Of a DNA stretch of 29,499 nt, positions 16,433 through 25,056 are shown one piece after another; position 1 is the first letter of the stretch, and each line of letters starts with the position of its first letter. A program made the translations under genes and the position numbers. Location of the stretch: IMG/VR virus record IMGVR_UViG_3300042924_001250, positions 1 to 29,499 of that record, one strand, 5' to 3'. This DNA comes from a virus. A model generated the notes under the pieces. That model saw nothing but the letters and a program-made list of their open reading frames with translations. It was not told the origin of the DNA and ran no database searches.

Positions 16433-17973
16433 GCTAATAAATGTTTCTTAGCTTTAGTATCCTTTGCTACGTTGTTCTTGCCAATCGTTTTTTTACGACC
16501 AGACTGAATTCGATCCATCATGGCATATAATCGTTTTGCGCCAGCATCGGTGGAACCATTACCTATCTCGGACACAATTCGAGCTGGTATGACAAATTCA
16601 CCATCCGCAAGACGGGCTGGCTGCCTATTTCCTATAACAGCTGGAATGTCATCTGATACGCCGTCTCCAGGACCCTTAAGCAAACGACCGCCATCAGAGT
16701 AACCGCCTAAGTTATATCTTTTTACGTTGCCACCAGCAGCATAATTATTAAATGGACTTAGCCCCATAAACGGATCCATTTGTTGAGCGGCTTGCTCTGC
16801 TGCTATTCTGTCTTGCTCTGCTTTATACGCATTTAACTGAGCCATTGTGGGCGTAGCAGCACTGTAGCGTTGTTGTGCAGGATCATATGCAAATTGATTT
16901 GGATTGGCAGCCTGATACTGAGGCGTTAACTGTGCAATTAACTCTGCCGATAACGGAGTAGAGTTACCTGTTGGGGCGCCGCCCATACTTGGAAGACCAG
17001 CATAACGTTGCGTTGCAGCATCATATGTAATGCCGCCATTAGCAAACATTCTTTGAGCGCCAGCCTGTAGTACTTCCATACTGGTAGGTCTTTGTGTAGG
17101 TAGGGCGTATTGAGTTTTATCAATCATTCCCTGCGGATACATACCGCCTTGAGGATTGATAGCAGTATTCATCATACTCATGCGCTCAACTGGACCACCT
17201 GCAGCCATTAAGCCGCCATTTGCCGCTTGATATGGTTCGCCAGCCGTAAAGCTCTGTGTAAAGTAATCACGCTCACGGGTATCCAGTATTGGATTTCCAG
17301 CTAGATCGTACTGGGCTGGTCCTGCATAGGGAGACGGATATGCACCGCCTGCTGGATTTTGGGTAGAAGAATATGTATATGGCCTAATCGTTCCCTGCGT
17401 TTCAGGAACAGGTAGTTTTGGTTGATTCTGTGAACCCATTAAAGACAGAAGACTTGTTGCTCCCAATCCTAATCCCAACTTTTCCATGCCAGTTAAGCCA
17501 GTTGCTGTTTTTCCTACTGCTCCAATACCTGCTGGAGAAGGAGGTACAAACCCTGCTGTATTGACAGCGCCCGTTACAGAGGCTGGATAAGCGGAAGATA
17601 CCATTTCGCCAGCTGGCGTGTAAGCAAATCCTGGAGCAGTATTAGCAGCACTCATAGCAGGACTTGCTGTTTTAACAGCGGTTGCAGCAGGACCAACAGT
17701 GCCAGTACCTGTTGCTGCTCCACCAAAGAATGGACCAGCCATCTGCGCTTGAACTCCAGCCCCACCACCACCTAAAGCTCCAATACCATATGCTCCAGCG
17801 CCGCCAATAAGACCGCCAGTAAGCATACTGTTTAGGATATTGCCATCACCAGTAATTGCGCTGTAAGCTCCACCAACGCCAGCACCAATAAGAGCGCCGC
17901 CACCAATAATGGCTGCCGTACCGCCTAGTCCAACTGCTGCGCCTACTGAGGCTGCTACCGCAACGAAAGCCAT
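16429..17973 (-). CDS. Glycine-zipper virion protein, probable ejection/membrane-channel protein (514 aa)
   Basis: The ATG at 17973 follows GAAGGGA, one base after the upstream stop. Residues 1-75 are Ala/Gly/Ile-rich hydrophobic stretches (VGAAVGLGGTAAIIGGGALI) like a glycine zipper able to insert into a membrane. The middle is Pro/Gly/Tyr/Gln-rich low-complexity sequence with NGGL and AAGGP elements. The C-terminus (432-514) carries a distinct block, GPGDGVSDDIPAVIGNRQPA, then LADGEFVIPARIV and NGSTDAGAKRLYAMMDRI, before a lysine-rich tail. I remember this GPGDG...ADGEFV...GAKRLY block from structural proteins of environmental podoviruses. A role like T7 gp14, which lines the outer-membrane channel during ejection, fits position and composition but is inference. 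Confidence 0.72.
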   Translation of the reverse strand: MAFVAVAASVGAAVGLGGTAAIIGGGALIGAGVGGAYSAITGDGNILNSMLTGGLIGGAGAYGIGALGGGGAGVQAQMAGPFFGGAATGTGTVGPAATAVKTASPAMSAANTAPGFAYTPAGEMVSSAYPASVTGAVNTAGFVPPSPAGIGAVGKTATGLTGMEKLGLGLGATSLLSLMGSQNQPKLPVPETQGTIRPYTYSSTQNPAGGAYPSPYAGPAQYDLAGNPILDTRERDYFTQSFTAGEPYQAANGGLMAAGGPVERMSMMNTAINPQGGMYPQGMIDKTQYALPTQRPTSMEVLQAGAQRMFANGGITYDAATQRYAGLPSMGGAPTGNSTPLSAELIAQLTPQYQAANPNQFAYDPAQQRYSAATPTMAQLNAYKAEQDRIAAEQAAQQMDPFMGLSPFNNYAAGGNVKRYNLGGYSDGGRLLKGPGDGVSDDIPAVIGNRQPARLADGEFVIPARIVSEIGNGSTDAGAKRLYAMMDRIQSGRKKTIGKNNVAKDTKAKKHLLA

Positions 17974-17974
17974 A

Positions 17975-18394
17975 TTAGTTCCCTTCTTCCAAGAGTTCTT
18001 TAGAGTTGTCTACCAGCATGTTCTCTAACTTCTCTATGTCTGTTTCTGATGTTGAGTAAATATTCTGAAATACCACTGTTTCAATAATGTATGCAATCTT
18101 TCGACCTGGCTTAGCCATAAACGTCATGGGAGCTATTAACTCAGCCCTATTGCCATCTGAATCCACCACAATCATGCGGCCTGACATCATGTTGCATAGG
18201 TGTTCCATGCGGTGATGCTTACCAATAATCAAGGAGCCAGCAGGCATGGTTACTTCTTTAATGTAAATATTTGGGCCAAAATGATGCTTTTCCTCGCACT
18301 GAATCTGAGGATATTCTTTTGCAGTAACGTACAAATTACCAATCTGCTGCTCTAAAAGAGAGACAGTTTTAGGCTTTGATACGTCTAAAATCAT
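17975..18394 (-). CDS. Cupin-fold protein (139 aa)
   Basis: The start at 18394 overlaps the previous stop (ATGA) and is preceded by AAGG. The core YIKEVTMPAGSLIIGKHHR then MEHLCNMMSGRMIVVDSDG matches cupin motif 1 in outline. H60, H61, E64 and H65 are candidate metal ligands, and the conserved-type glycine G72 follows. The second half, AELIAPMTFMAKPGRKIAYI, fits the returning strands of a double-stranded beta-helix. Residues 116-139 form an acidic helix. Similar cupins occur among phage structural genes, and their substrate is unknown. It sits between two GNAT-like genes, so a virion or assembly role is more likely than metabolism, but this is inference. Confidence 0.7.
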   Translation of the reverse strand: MILDVSKPKTVSLLEQQIGNLYVTAKEYPQIQCEEKHHFGPNIYIKEVTMPAGSLIIGKHHRMEHLCNMMSGRMIVVDSDGNRAELIAPMTFMAKPGRKIAYIIETVVFQNIYSTSETDIEKLENMLVDNSKELLEEGN

Positions 18395-18903
18395 ATTGTT
18401 GCCTTGAACTGGTACTTTGGATTATCTGACTTCTCAATCTTGGCTCCTAATTGCTGGAACATTTGCGTTGTAATTGGCGCTGGAATAGAGTCGTACACCG
18501 TATTAATACCCTTGTCTTTTAGGTATTTATAGAAGTACTTCATGTCGTTTGCCAGATCTTGCATTGTGCCTACGGTGAAGAAATGGATCTGTGCCGTTGT
18601 TTTGCCTAATGGCTTAAACCCCATAACCGAGCTTTCAAATGGAATTAATTGCAGTCCATTTTGTATCTCTTTTTGTACACCTTGGAGCGCAGGTTCTACA
18701 GGTAAGCCCTTGTTTTTAAAGTAATTAGCAATTACTTTCATTACTTGGGTTTGTTGAATCTGTTGATTAGCACCAGCTAACCCACCTTTAGCCATACCCA
18801 TAGGCGGCTGCATTTGTGCAGGCATTGGAGACGGCGCTGCCTGACCACCAGTAATCTGGGCCTGATAATCTGGCGTGTCAATTAGTCGATCAAAGAAGCT
18901 CAT
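18391..18903 (-). CDS. GNAT-fold-like protein with Gln/Pro/Met-rich N-terminus (170 aa)
   Basis: I chose the ATG at 18903, which has GAGG upstream. A start at 19014 would overlap the preceding gene by 62 bases and add a poor N-terminus. Residues 1-50 include a low-complexity PMPAQMQPPMGMAKGG run. The rest resembles an acetyltransferase fold: MKVIANYFKNKG helix, strands around LIPFESSVMGFKPL and AQIHFFTV, helix DMKYFYKYLKDKG, strand INTVYDSIP, and the end FQQLGAKIEKS, as in GNAT C-termini. No acetyl-CoA loop is evident. It is a second candidate for a T7 gp13- or gp7.3-like virion protein. Function is unproven. Confidence 0.6.
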   Translation of the reverse strand: MSFFDRLIDTPDYQAQITGGQAAPSPMPAQMQPPMGMAKGGLAGANQQIQQTQVMKVIANYFKNKGLPVEPALQGVQKEIQNGLQLIPFESSVMGFKPLGKTTAQIHFFTVGTMQDLANDMKYFYKYLKDKGINTVYDSIPAPITTQMFQQLGAKIEKSDNPKYQFKATI

Positions 18904-18952
18904 GTACGCCTCACGGGGTTGGATTGATTGAAGTTTATCATTGTTATGCCCC

Positions 18953-19636
18953 CTATGGAAGCCTAGAAACAAAGGTAATTGAGCCAATAGCAGAAGGCAC
19001 TGCGGGTCTAACATAAGGACTAGCTTGCGCTGCTATGGCCTCTATGTAAATACCGTCTGTTGCGGGGGAAGTGTCGTAGGCTTGGTTAGTTGCCCAGTAC
19101 AGTTCTAGTTCGTCCCCTGCGTTCAAAGAAAACACCACTTCGGAGTAAGCGCAGACATAGCTAAATACTCCAGCACTTTTACGGGCTGGTATGGAAAACA
19201 CTGTAGTAGAACGAGGTACATCTACATATCCAGAACCTGTATCTATTTTTAACCACACCGCTGCGTCATGGGCAGCATTGTCCGTATTTGTAAACTGAAG
19301 GCTGTATGTAATTTTATACACACCAGAAACAAGTGCCGTAGCTGATCCAGGTGCATTTAAAGTAAATCCGTTACCGCCTTCAAGCGTATTCCATGCAACT
19401 ACCGTAGGGGTATTTGAAGCAGTAGCCAGCTGGTCGGTTGAGTCGGATGCAGCAACAAAAGGAAGGCTTAAAGTAGAGCCGCCTGTATCAGACAATAAAA
19501 AAGCCATACCGTTATCAATCTGGTTGAAGTACAGACGCAGGGCATTTGTAAGTTGGTCTACGTACCTTTGGTCATAAACAATAGGCGCAATCAGTAAATT
19601 GGGCGCTTTTGGTGGACGTAACGGGGTGTATGCCAT
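18953..19636 (-). CDS. Beta-rich (C1q/TNF-like) structural protein (227 aa)
   Basis: The ATG overlaps the hub gene's stop as TAATG, with GGAAG upstream. The first ~45 residues include YDQRYVDQLTNALRLYFNQI, a short helical assembly segment typical of trimeric phage appendages. Residues ~55-205 are beta-rich: SGVYKITYSLQFTN, AAVWLKIDTGSGYVDVP, FSYVCAYSEVVFSLNAGDEL and LYWATNQ. This is the pattern of a C1q/TNF-like jelly roll, used in phage fibre and spike heads. It is probably a minor tail or head-attached fibre, or a hub-associated trimer. Exact location is unknown. Confidence 0.65.
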   Translation of the reverse strand: MAYTPLRPPKAPNLLIAPIVYDQRYVDQLTNALRLYFNQIDNGMAFLLSDTGGSTLSLPFVAASDSTDQLATASNTPTVVAWNTLEGGNGFTLNAPGSATALVSGVYKITYSLQFTNTDNAAHDAAVWLKIDTGSGYVDVPRSTTVFSIPARKSAGVFSYVCAYSEVVFSLNAGDELELYWATNQAYDTSPATDGIYIEAIAAQASPYVRPAVPSAIGSITFVSRLP

Positions 19637-21840
19637 TAACGTCTTCCGTCATTTCTGATGTCAATCCGTGGCGTACCTAGCTGCCAAGACACCCCTAAGT
19701 CGGTAGACGTAACTCTAAATGCCATCTGGCGTCCCCGCAAGCGGGTGTATACCTGACCATCAAAAAGCTGTACGTCATAGTTGCGTTGACTTGTGTAGTT
19801 CTGGTCGCTTTGTACGTCAGGTGAGTCTGAAATGCCGTACGGTGTCCCAGAGTTCCTACGTGGGCGAACGGTCATTACTACCTTGGGTTCATTAACATTA
19901 GAGCCGTTAAAGGTAATGTCTGGCAGGATGCGCCATACAAAGCCGAAGTTATGTCCGTCACCAATGTCAAAGTCAGACGACTGAATAAACGCTTCAATTG
20001 CTACTGGGGTTAACCCTGATACGTCATCTACGTTAGCCTCGTGGTACAGGACTTTATCACCTTCAGGGTACGCAGCCATTGGGAAAGGCCGTAAAGCAGA
20101 ATCAAGCCACGCGGTTCTATCCATAGTGCCATACGACCATACCCGCTCAAGGTAGTTGTAGATTACATACTTATCAATTTGATTGCTGTTTTCCGAACAG
20201 TAGAACCACCAGACTTCACTATACCGTTCATTTGAGCCCGCAAATACTTGAAACGATTGGTCAATATTTATATCTTCAAAGACATACTGCCAGAGCGTAC
20301 ATGGCAAGGTTTCTACACGACCTGTGTACGAGAAGAACTTATCTACACCCATCCAGTACGTTACGTTGTTAATCGTAATTGAGGCATTAGGTGACATGAT
20401 GGAGATGTTGTCCTGAAGCAGCTGAAAACCCCATACGTACGGCGGTCCTAGGTATTGCATGGAGTAAATAGCCGCATCAGACCAAACTAAAATCTCCTGA
20501 CGGGTAGATTTTGCACACATAATGAACGAGCCAATGTTTAGGCGGTATTCACCTGACTGATTTAAAGCAGAAGGCACCCAGTCAAATGGGTTTTCTTGGT
20601 CAGACCAGCGCACTAAAAGAGGGTCAAATATAGTATCAGGGTCGCTTGGATCATACGGGTTAGCACCAAAGCAAATAGCAAAGCGCTGAATAGACGAACC
20701 GATAATTTGATTGGTTCTATTGGGCACAAACTGCCCGTCAAAACCTTCGTCATCTGAAACATCGTTTAGTAATAACGCCCGTACAGTGAGTCCTGTCGTA
20801 GCATCCCAGTAATAAACCGAACCACCACGAGGAGCAATAAGCAGGTCTTCACCAAAGTTGTCATTTGTCCAAAGGCGTAACTGCTGACCAATACCCACAT
20901 CCGCTGCGGCACCCCAACCACGGAACGGTGCTACGGGGGTTGAAACTACAACGGTTCCACCTGTTGGGCCGTTATTAGAAGTGGTATATGTTGTACCACC
21001 GATAACCGTTGAGAAGGTGTAGGCGTTGGCATTTACTACAGTAATCGGAAACGCCTTAATAATAGGGGCAGACGCTATACCGCAAACGTTACCAGATATG
21101 CTATTAAAGTAAACCGAATTGCCGTTAGAAAGACCGTGGGCAGTCTGAGTTACGGTTACGCTAGTACCAGGACTTGTACAAGTAAAGGGGTCAGTAAGTG
21201 ACGTTTGGATATAAGTAGGCCATGTTCCAGCGCCCCAGCCAGTACCTGTAACAAATACATCTAAGCCAGTATTAATCTGAAAGGCTACATTTATGGTATT
21301 ACCCCCACCAGCAGCCACTGTGGTATTTGCGGTATTTGCTACAACAATGGAAAACTGTGTGGTTGATATGTAAGCAATCTGGTGTTCTTGATTAATATCC
21401 GCAGCTGTAATCGTACCAATAGCATTAGCACCAGTAATGGTCACAAAGTCGTTTGTCACCCCGCCATAGCTTGGAATAGTCAGCGTGATTACATTAGAAC
21501 CGTTTGTGGTTGATATGCAGTTAACCGTGTTTGGGCTAGAAGCTGCAGTAAAAGTAACTCGTATAGGTGTAATGTCGTTATACGCACCACCTTGCTCAAT
21601 ATAGTACTTAAGGTTTGTACCAACGCCCAAATAGTTAGCGCCGTTTAGCGCAACCCAATTCCATAAAATTCGACATATACCTAGAAACGTGTCATTGGAT
21701 AGCCGAATCCAGCCACCAATTTTTTCAGGGAATCCAGAACGAAAACGCACCTTATCGCAGGCGTACCAACCACCCTCATTGGAGTAGTCAGTACCTTCTC
21801 GATTAACACCTGGTCTAAACTGTATTTTTTGTAATGGCAC
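19636..21840 (-). CDS. Tail hub / packaged-DNA stabilisation protein, P22 gp10-like (734 aa)
   Basis: The start is a GTG at 21840, shortly after the endolysin stop. The N-terminus (FRPGVNREGTDYSNEGGWYA, then CDKVRFRSGFPEKIGGW) is what I recall for the gp10-like hub/stabilisation family of podoviruses. That protein closes the portal-tail junction. Motifs continue with RLWTNDNFGEDLLIAPRGGS, RWSDQENPFDWVP, GPPYVWGFQLLQDNISIMSP and YNYLERVWSYGTMDRTAWLD. Two beta insertions seem to interrupt the core: ~107-187 and ~222-300, the latter with VTVTQTAHGLSNGNSVYF. They split the region that resumes at 308-310 (GWG). No enzymatic motif is visible. Family assignment is from memory. Confidence 0.75.
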   Translation of the reverse strand: MPLQKIQFRPGVNREGTDYSNEGGWYACDKVRFRSGFPEKIGGWIRLSNDTFLGICRILWNWVALNGANYLGVGTNLKYYIEQGGAYNDITPIRVTFTAASSPNTVNCISTTNGSNVITLTIPSYGGVTNDFVTITGANAIGTITAADINQEHQIAYISTTQFSIVVANTANTTVAAGGGNTINVAFQINTGLDVFVTGTGWGAGTWPTYIQTSLTDPFTCTSPGTSVTVTQTAHGLSNGNSVYFNSISGNVCGIASAPIIKAFPITVVNANAYTFSTVIGGTTYTTSNNGPTGGTVVVSTPVAPFRGWGAAADVGIGQQLRLWTNDNFGEDLLIAPRGGSVYYWDATTGLTVRALLLNDVSDDEGFDGQFVPNRTNQIIGSSIQRFAICFGANPYDPSDPDTIFDPLLVRWSDQENPFDWVPSALNQSGEYRLNIGSFIMCAKSTRQEILVWSDAAIYSMQYLGPPYVWGFQLLQDNISIMSPNASITINNVTYWMGVDKFFSYTGRVETLPCTLWQYVFEDINIDQSFQVFAGSNERYSEVWWFYCSENSNQIDKYVIYNYLERVWSYGTMDRTAWLDSALRPFPMAAYPEGDKVLYHEANVDDVSGLTPVAIEAFIQSSDFDIGDGHNFGFVWRILPDITFNGSNVNEPKVVMTVRPRRNSGTPYGISDSPDVQSDQNYTSQRNYDVQLFDGQVYTRLRGRQMAFRVTSTDLGVSWQLGTPRIDIRNDGRR

Positions 21841-21845
21841 AGGGT

Positions 21846-22364
21846 TTACCCTAACATTTTAAGTGCTTCTTCTTTGACCTCGGCAACGCGCCTTGACCAG
21901 CCCTTACCAAACGTTTCAAAGGTCTTAAGTGATTGTAAGAACTCTAGACGTTTTGCGCAATACAGTTCTACTAATCTAGCTGGGTCTTCTTCGGCTTTTT
22001 TTACGGCAGCCAGAGTAGCAGGGCCAAAACCACCATCAGCAGTAACATCAACACACGACTGCAAAAACTTAATGGCGCGCCCTGGACCTGAGTTAACAGC
22101 GACATCAAAAACGCAGTAGTCAACACCATCCACAAGCTCATCAGCTCGGCAAGCATCCCAGTACTTCCTTTTATAAAGTGGTGCAACGGTTTCAGGGGTT
22201 AGCGCCCGCATCTGTTTCTCGTCAACCTCGTGACCTACCCATTCTTCCCAAACCCGTTTAGTAACGCCAAGATTAGTCATGCCGCCTGGGTCTTGTGGAT
22301 GGTTTACAAAGCCGCCCTCATGGGCAAGCATCAGCGCCAAGCAGGTTTCAAAATTACTTTGCAT
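21846..22364 (-). CDS. Endolysin, glycoside hydrolase family 108 (172 aa)
   Basis: This is a peptidoglycan-degrading muramidase that would act in the periplasm at lysis. The signature LAHEGGFVNHPQDPGGMTN includes the catalytic glutamate E16 in HEGG and the DPGG loop at 25-28, typical of GH108. The C-terminal half (FLQSCVDVTADGGFGPATL) matches the peptidoglycan-binding domain (PG_binding_3) usually fused to GH108. Length is normal for the family. No signal peptide is present, so the holin would be needed for export. The ATG lies inside the holin gene (11-base overlap), indicating coupled translation. Confidence 0.93.
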   Translation of the reverse strand: MQSNFETCLALMLAHEGGFVNHPQDPGGMTNLGVTKRVWEEWVGHEVDEKQMRALTPETVAPLYKRKYWDACRADELVDGVDYCVFDVAVNSGPGRAIKFLQSCVDVTADGGFGPATLAAVKKAEEDPARLVELYCAKRLEFLQSLKTFETFGKGWSRRVAEVKEEALKMLG

Positions 22365-22764
22365 CTTTTTCTTTTGACTTCATGTCCATAATCTTCTCAA
22401 GGGTACGACCACCAAAGTAAAACGACATGACTAACATGCCCCACTGCCCAAGCAGCTCAACATACTTCTCATTGGCGTTGTTACCAAAGGCGCTCATCAT
22501 GGCAAACACAAAATAGCCGCCAAGAATAAAGATTAAAGTCATGGGGCGAATGTTTTTAGATAGCCAACTATCACTAGCCATGTCGGCTTGCGCCCGTTTA
22601 GTGACTTCTTGTGATTCTGCGGTATCAGCCTGTATTTCAGCCAGTTTGCCGTCTTGGGCGAGTTTGGCTAGTTCTAATTGGGCTTGTGCTTTAGCTTGCG
22701 GGTCTGGAATCAGCTTGTCGATGAGCTTCATGCCAACGCCAACGATGGTGTCTAGTCCTAGCAT
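22354..22764 (-). CDS. Holin, GTA-type 3TM superfamily-like (136 aa)
   Basis: The strongest ribosome site here, AAGGAG with a six-base spacer, precedes an ATG that shares one base with the upstream stop (TAATG). Residues 20-60 form an Ala/Gln/Lys/Glu helix (DPQAKAQAQLELAKLAQDGK). This is followed by WLSKNIRPMTLIFILGGYFV with a membrane span at ~74-93 and a second span at ~102-119 (QWGMLVMSFYFGGRTLEKI). The helix, W-x-x-x-x-RP, span, span order is that of GTA_holin_3TM proteins. The endolysin follows directly, supporting a hole-forming role in the inner membrane. Confidence 0.85.
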   Translation of the reverse strand: MLGLDTIVGVGMKLIDKLIPDPQAKAQAQLELAKLAQDGKLAEIQADTAESQEVTKRAQADMASDSWLSKNIRPMTLIFILGGYFVFAMMSAFGNNANEKYVELLGQWGMLVMSFYFGGRTLEKIMDMKSKEKDAK

Positions 22765-23375
22765 TATTTACTCCTTGATAACATAGTTGCCGCAATAAAA
22801 AGCATTGCTTTTGTTTGTTCTAAATCTGCTGGTTGTTTTTCCCAGCCAACGGTAATCTGCCCTACAAACTTACTGGGGTCAGGCGGCACACTAATTCTGC
22901 AACCATACCGCATTCCCTTTTCTAAATACCACAAGCCAATTTCTGACTGAGCTGTTTTGTATTCACCACAAGGTATATTGCCAGCCATTAAAGCTACTAC
23001 ATCTTGATTATTTGCTTGATTACTTGTAAACAACCCTACATCTAAACCATCGTTTGTTTTATCCCGACCATTCGTTGTGTAAGCACGGTACTGTATTCGA
23101 GTGGCAAGCAAGGGATTAACTTTAAATATCGTTACTACAGTTGCATCGGTCGTTTTAAACAAATGAACCGCTACTTCATCAACTCTGTCTTTGTTAATAC
23201 TAGGTAGCTTTTGGCTTTCCTTGTACGTACCAACAATCAACTCTCGGTGGTCATAAATAATGTAACCACCAAAGCACAAAACCCCCATTACAACCACAGC
23301 AACCAGCTTAAACGGCGAGTCTACGTACGCTAATACTTTAGTCAGCGTATCGTCTGCATTTAACTTTCCAGCCAT
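22764..23375 (-). CDS. Single-span membrane protein of the lysis region (203 aa)
   Basis: I do not recognise the family. One clear hydrophobic segment at ~22-42 (FKLVAVVVMGVLCFGGYIIY) is followed by DHRELIVGTYKESQ and a ~150-residue soluble part. That part includes DATVVTIFKVNPLLATRIQY, a GLDVGLFTS segment and IGLWYLEKGMRYGCRISVPP. The GMRYGCRISVPPDP run with GQITVGW at the end suggests a compact alpha/beta domain, perhaps GAF-like by eye only. Its position directly before holin and endolysin suggests an inner-membrane role in lysis timing or envelope contact. It has no spanin lipobox and is not coiled-coil, so a spanin is unlikely. Confidence 0.65.
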   Translation of the reverse strand: MAGKLNADDTLTKVLAYVDSPFKLVAVVVMGVLCFGGYIIYDHRELIVGTYKESQKLPSINKDRVDEVAVHLFKTTDATVVTIFKVNPLLATRIQYRAYTTNGRDKTNDGLDVGLFTSNQANNQDVVALMAGNIPCGEYKTAQSEIGLWYLEKGMRYGCRISVPPDPSKFVGQITVGWEKQPADLEQTKAMLFIAATMLSRSK

Positions 23376-23378
23376 AAC

Positions 23379-23588
23379 TTACAACGTCTGACCGCCAGAA
23401 GACAGATTCGCCACTACGATGGCTACGTGCTGCTCAGGATTTGATAGGTCAAACCCGCAGTCACCGCATACTTTCATAGCCAGCTCAGTCTCGTCTACGT
23501 CACGCCCGCAATTAGGGCAGTAAATTTCAACGGTATGGCGCGGCTTCAATTCGCCGCCTTCCATCGAGTCTTGAATAGTTTTAATCAT
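23379..23588 (-). CDS. Small zinc-ribbon protein (69 aa)
   Basis: The ATG at 23588 follows AAGG. Two CxxC knuckles, CPNCG (C24, C27) and CGDCG (C41, C44), are separated by 13 residues and form a typical zinc ribbon. It is not linked to any recognised catalytic domain. The flanks are short: MIKTIQDSMEGG before and a hydrophobic VAIVVANLSSGG end. It could bind nucleic acid or a protein partner, but the sequence does not decide this. It ends three bases before the membrane-protein gene. Confidence 0.75.
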   Translation of the reverse strand: MIKTIQDSMEGGELKPRHTVEIYCPNCGRDVDETELAMKVCGDCGFDLSNPEQHVAIVVANLSSGGQTL

Positions 23589-23598
23589 TTCTGTACCT

Positions 23599-25047
23599 TT
23601 ATGTTTTCATAATGTAGGCTAATGCAAAGTAAGGCGGAAGATTTGCATTAGTGGCGCTTGTACCAGATGAATTAATAGTAGTTGCAACTGTAATTCCTGT
23701 TGCTACTGCCGTGGTATTTATTAACGAAAAGTCACCGCCTTGAGATGTTCTTAAAAATCCCACACCGCTTCCTGTGTTATCTGCATATCCATTTGTTTGA
23801 TGGTTATGCGTTGGATCAGTTACATTTGATACTGCCGTATGGTTGTGCGATGGCAATGTAGCATTTGCAGAACCGCCAGTTGCATTTACTGCATAAGTAG
23901 AGCCAGCGCCTACAACAAATCGGTTTCGTAAATCTGGAGTGCTATTTGTTCCATCGCACAACACCCACCCAGTAGGAATAGATACAATTGAACCAGACCA
24001 CATAGAAATAATACCCGCAGGGATAATATCCCGAACAAAAGCGGTTGTAGCAATTTGTGTGTTGTCAGTGGTAACTGAAGCGGTTGGGGCAAGTGGGGTT
24101 CCAGTAAACGTAGGACTTGCACTCAGTACTGTACTCCCAGTGCCAGTAGAAGAAGTCACCCCAGTACCGCCATTAGCCACCGCAATTGTTGTGGCGTTCC
24201 ATGTCCCTGCAGTTAGTGTTCCTACCTCTGTAATGCCTGTGTAAGAACCTGATATACGAGCTGTTGCTACTGTGCCTGAAGCAATATTTGACGCATTAAT
24301 TGCTGTCAGTGCTACGCCGTTACCAGATATAGATGTTGTAGTAATGGTGTTTGCGGTAAAGTTTCCTGAAGCATCACGAGCAACAATGGTCGATGCGCCA
24401 TTTGCCGAAGCTGCAGTTGTACGGGCATTTGCTATGGTCCCCGCACTAATATTAGACGCGTTGATAGAAGTTATGGTTAAACCCGCACCACTAAAGTTTG
24501 CTGCGGATACATTACCCGTGGCACTGACGTTGCCAGCTGTAGAATAATTAAGAGCCACTACGTTGCCTGTATAGGTGGCAGCAACTGCGTTGGTATTGCC
24601 TGTTACGGTTAGATTCCCGTTAACCTCAAAGTTGCCTACGGATTCGGTATTAATGGCGTTAAAGTTAGTTCCATCGCAGTAAACCCAGACAGTAGCGCCA
24701 CTAGGAACAGATACTGAAGACCCACTAGCCGCACGAATATTGATAGCAAACCCGCCAGATGTGCTGTTTTTGACTACGTAGAGCTTCTCAACTAATGGGG
24801 CAATAATATCCCGCACTGCAGCATTTGTGCCACCCGCTACTAAAACAGCATTTCTAGACTCATCGGATACGCCATTGAAATTAGTTAGGGTGTAGTCGGC
24901 GTCTACCATGGTAATACTTACCACGCCCGTAATAGCCTGTTCTAAAAGGGTTCCAAGGTTTGTATTGGTAGTTTGGCCCCAAATACCCGACTGGTCGCCA
25001 TCGCCAATTAGCTCTATGCGTAGTGTTGGTGAGAATGTGCTTGCCAT
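23599..25047 (-). CDS. Tail fibre with C-terminal collar domain (482 aa)
   Basis: The ATG at 25047 follows AAGGA. Residues 1-135 form an N-terminal attachment module: LRIELIGDGDQSGIWGQTTN, NFNGVSDESRNAVLVAG and SVPSGATVWVYCDGTNFNAI. Residues ~140-185 are GNV-rich short repeats. Residues ~195-267 carry the INASNIxxGTxxxARTTAAS module, also found in the upstream fibre gene. A TAGTWNATTIAVANGGTG shaft continues. Residues ~343-482 are a phage tail-collar domain (PAGIISMWSGSIVSIPTGWV, LCDGTNSTPDLRNRF) with histidine-rich loops SHNH and THNH and the end LPPYFALAYIMK. The collar and tip probably contact the host surface. Family recognition is good; receptor unknown. Confidence 0.88.
   Translation of the reverse strand: MASTFSPTLRIELIGDGDQSGIWGQTTNTNLGTLLEQAITGVVSITMVDADYTLTNFNGVSDESRNAVLVAGGTNAAVRDIIAPLVEKLYVVKNSTSGGFAINIRAASGSSVSVPSGATVWVYCDGTNFNAINTESVGNFEVNGNLTVTGNTNAVAATYTGNVVALNYSTAGNVSATGNVSAANFSGAGLTITSINASNISAGTIANARTTAASANGASTIVARDASGNFTANTITTTSISGNGVALTAINASNIASGTVATARISGSYTGITEVGTLTAGTWNATTIAVANGGTGVTSSTGTGSTVLSASPTFTGTPLAPTASVTTDNTQIATTAFVRDIIPAGIISMWSGSIVSIPTGWVLCDGTNSTPDLRNRFVVGAGSTYAVNATGGSANATLPSHNHTAVSNVTDPTHNHQTNGYADNTGSGVGFLRTSQGGDFSLINTTAVATGITVATTINSSGTSATNANLPPYFALAYIMKT
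24247..24465 (-). repeat. Fibre repeat modules shared with the upstream tail-fibre gene
   Basis: Residues ~195-267 of the 482-residue fibre hold one full and one partial unit: INASNISAGTIANARTTAAS, NGASTIVARDASGNFTANT, then SGNGVALTAINASNIASGT. The same wording occurs five times at 28716-29499 in the other fibre, so the DNA segments are homologous and could recombine. Confidence 0.8.
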
Positions 25048-25056
25048 ACTTTATCC

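Noticed and set aside
18904-19014. Upstream start for the GNAT-like gene
   Set aside because: It would overlap the jelly-roll gene by 62 bases, while the ATG at 18903 has GAGG at suitable spacing and a natural N-terminus.
22764-23375. Spanin
   Set aside because: There is no lipobox, the soluble part is not coiled-coil, and at 203 residues it is larger and differently built than usual inner-membrane spanins.
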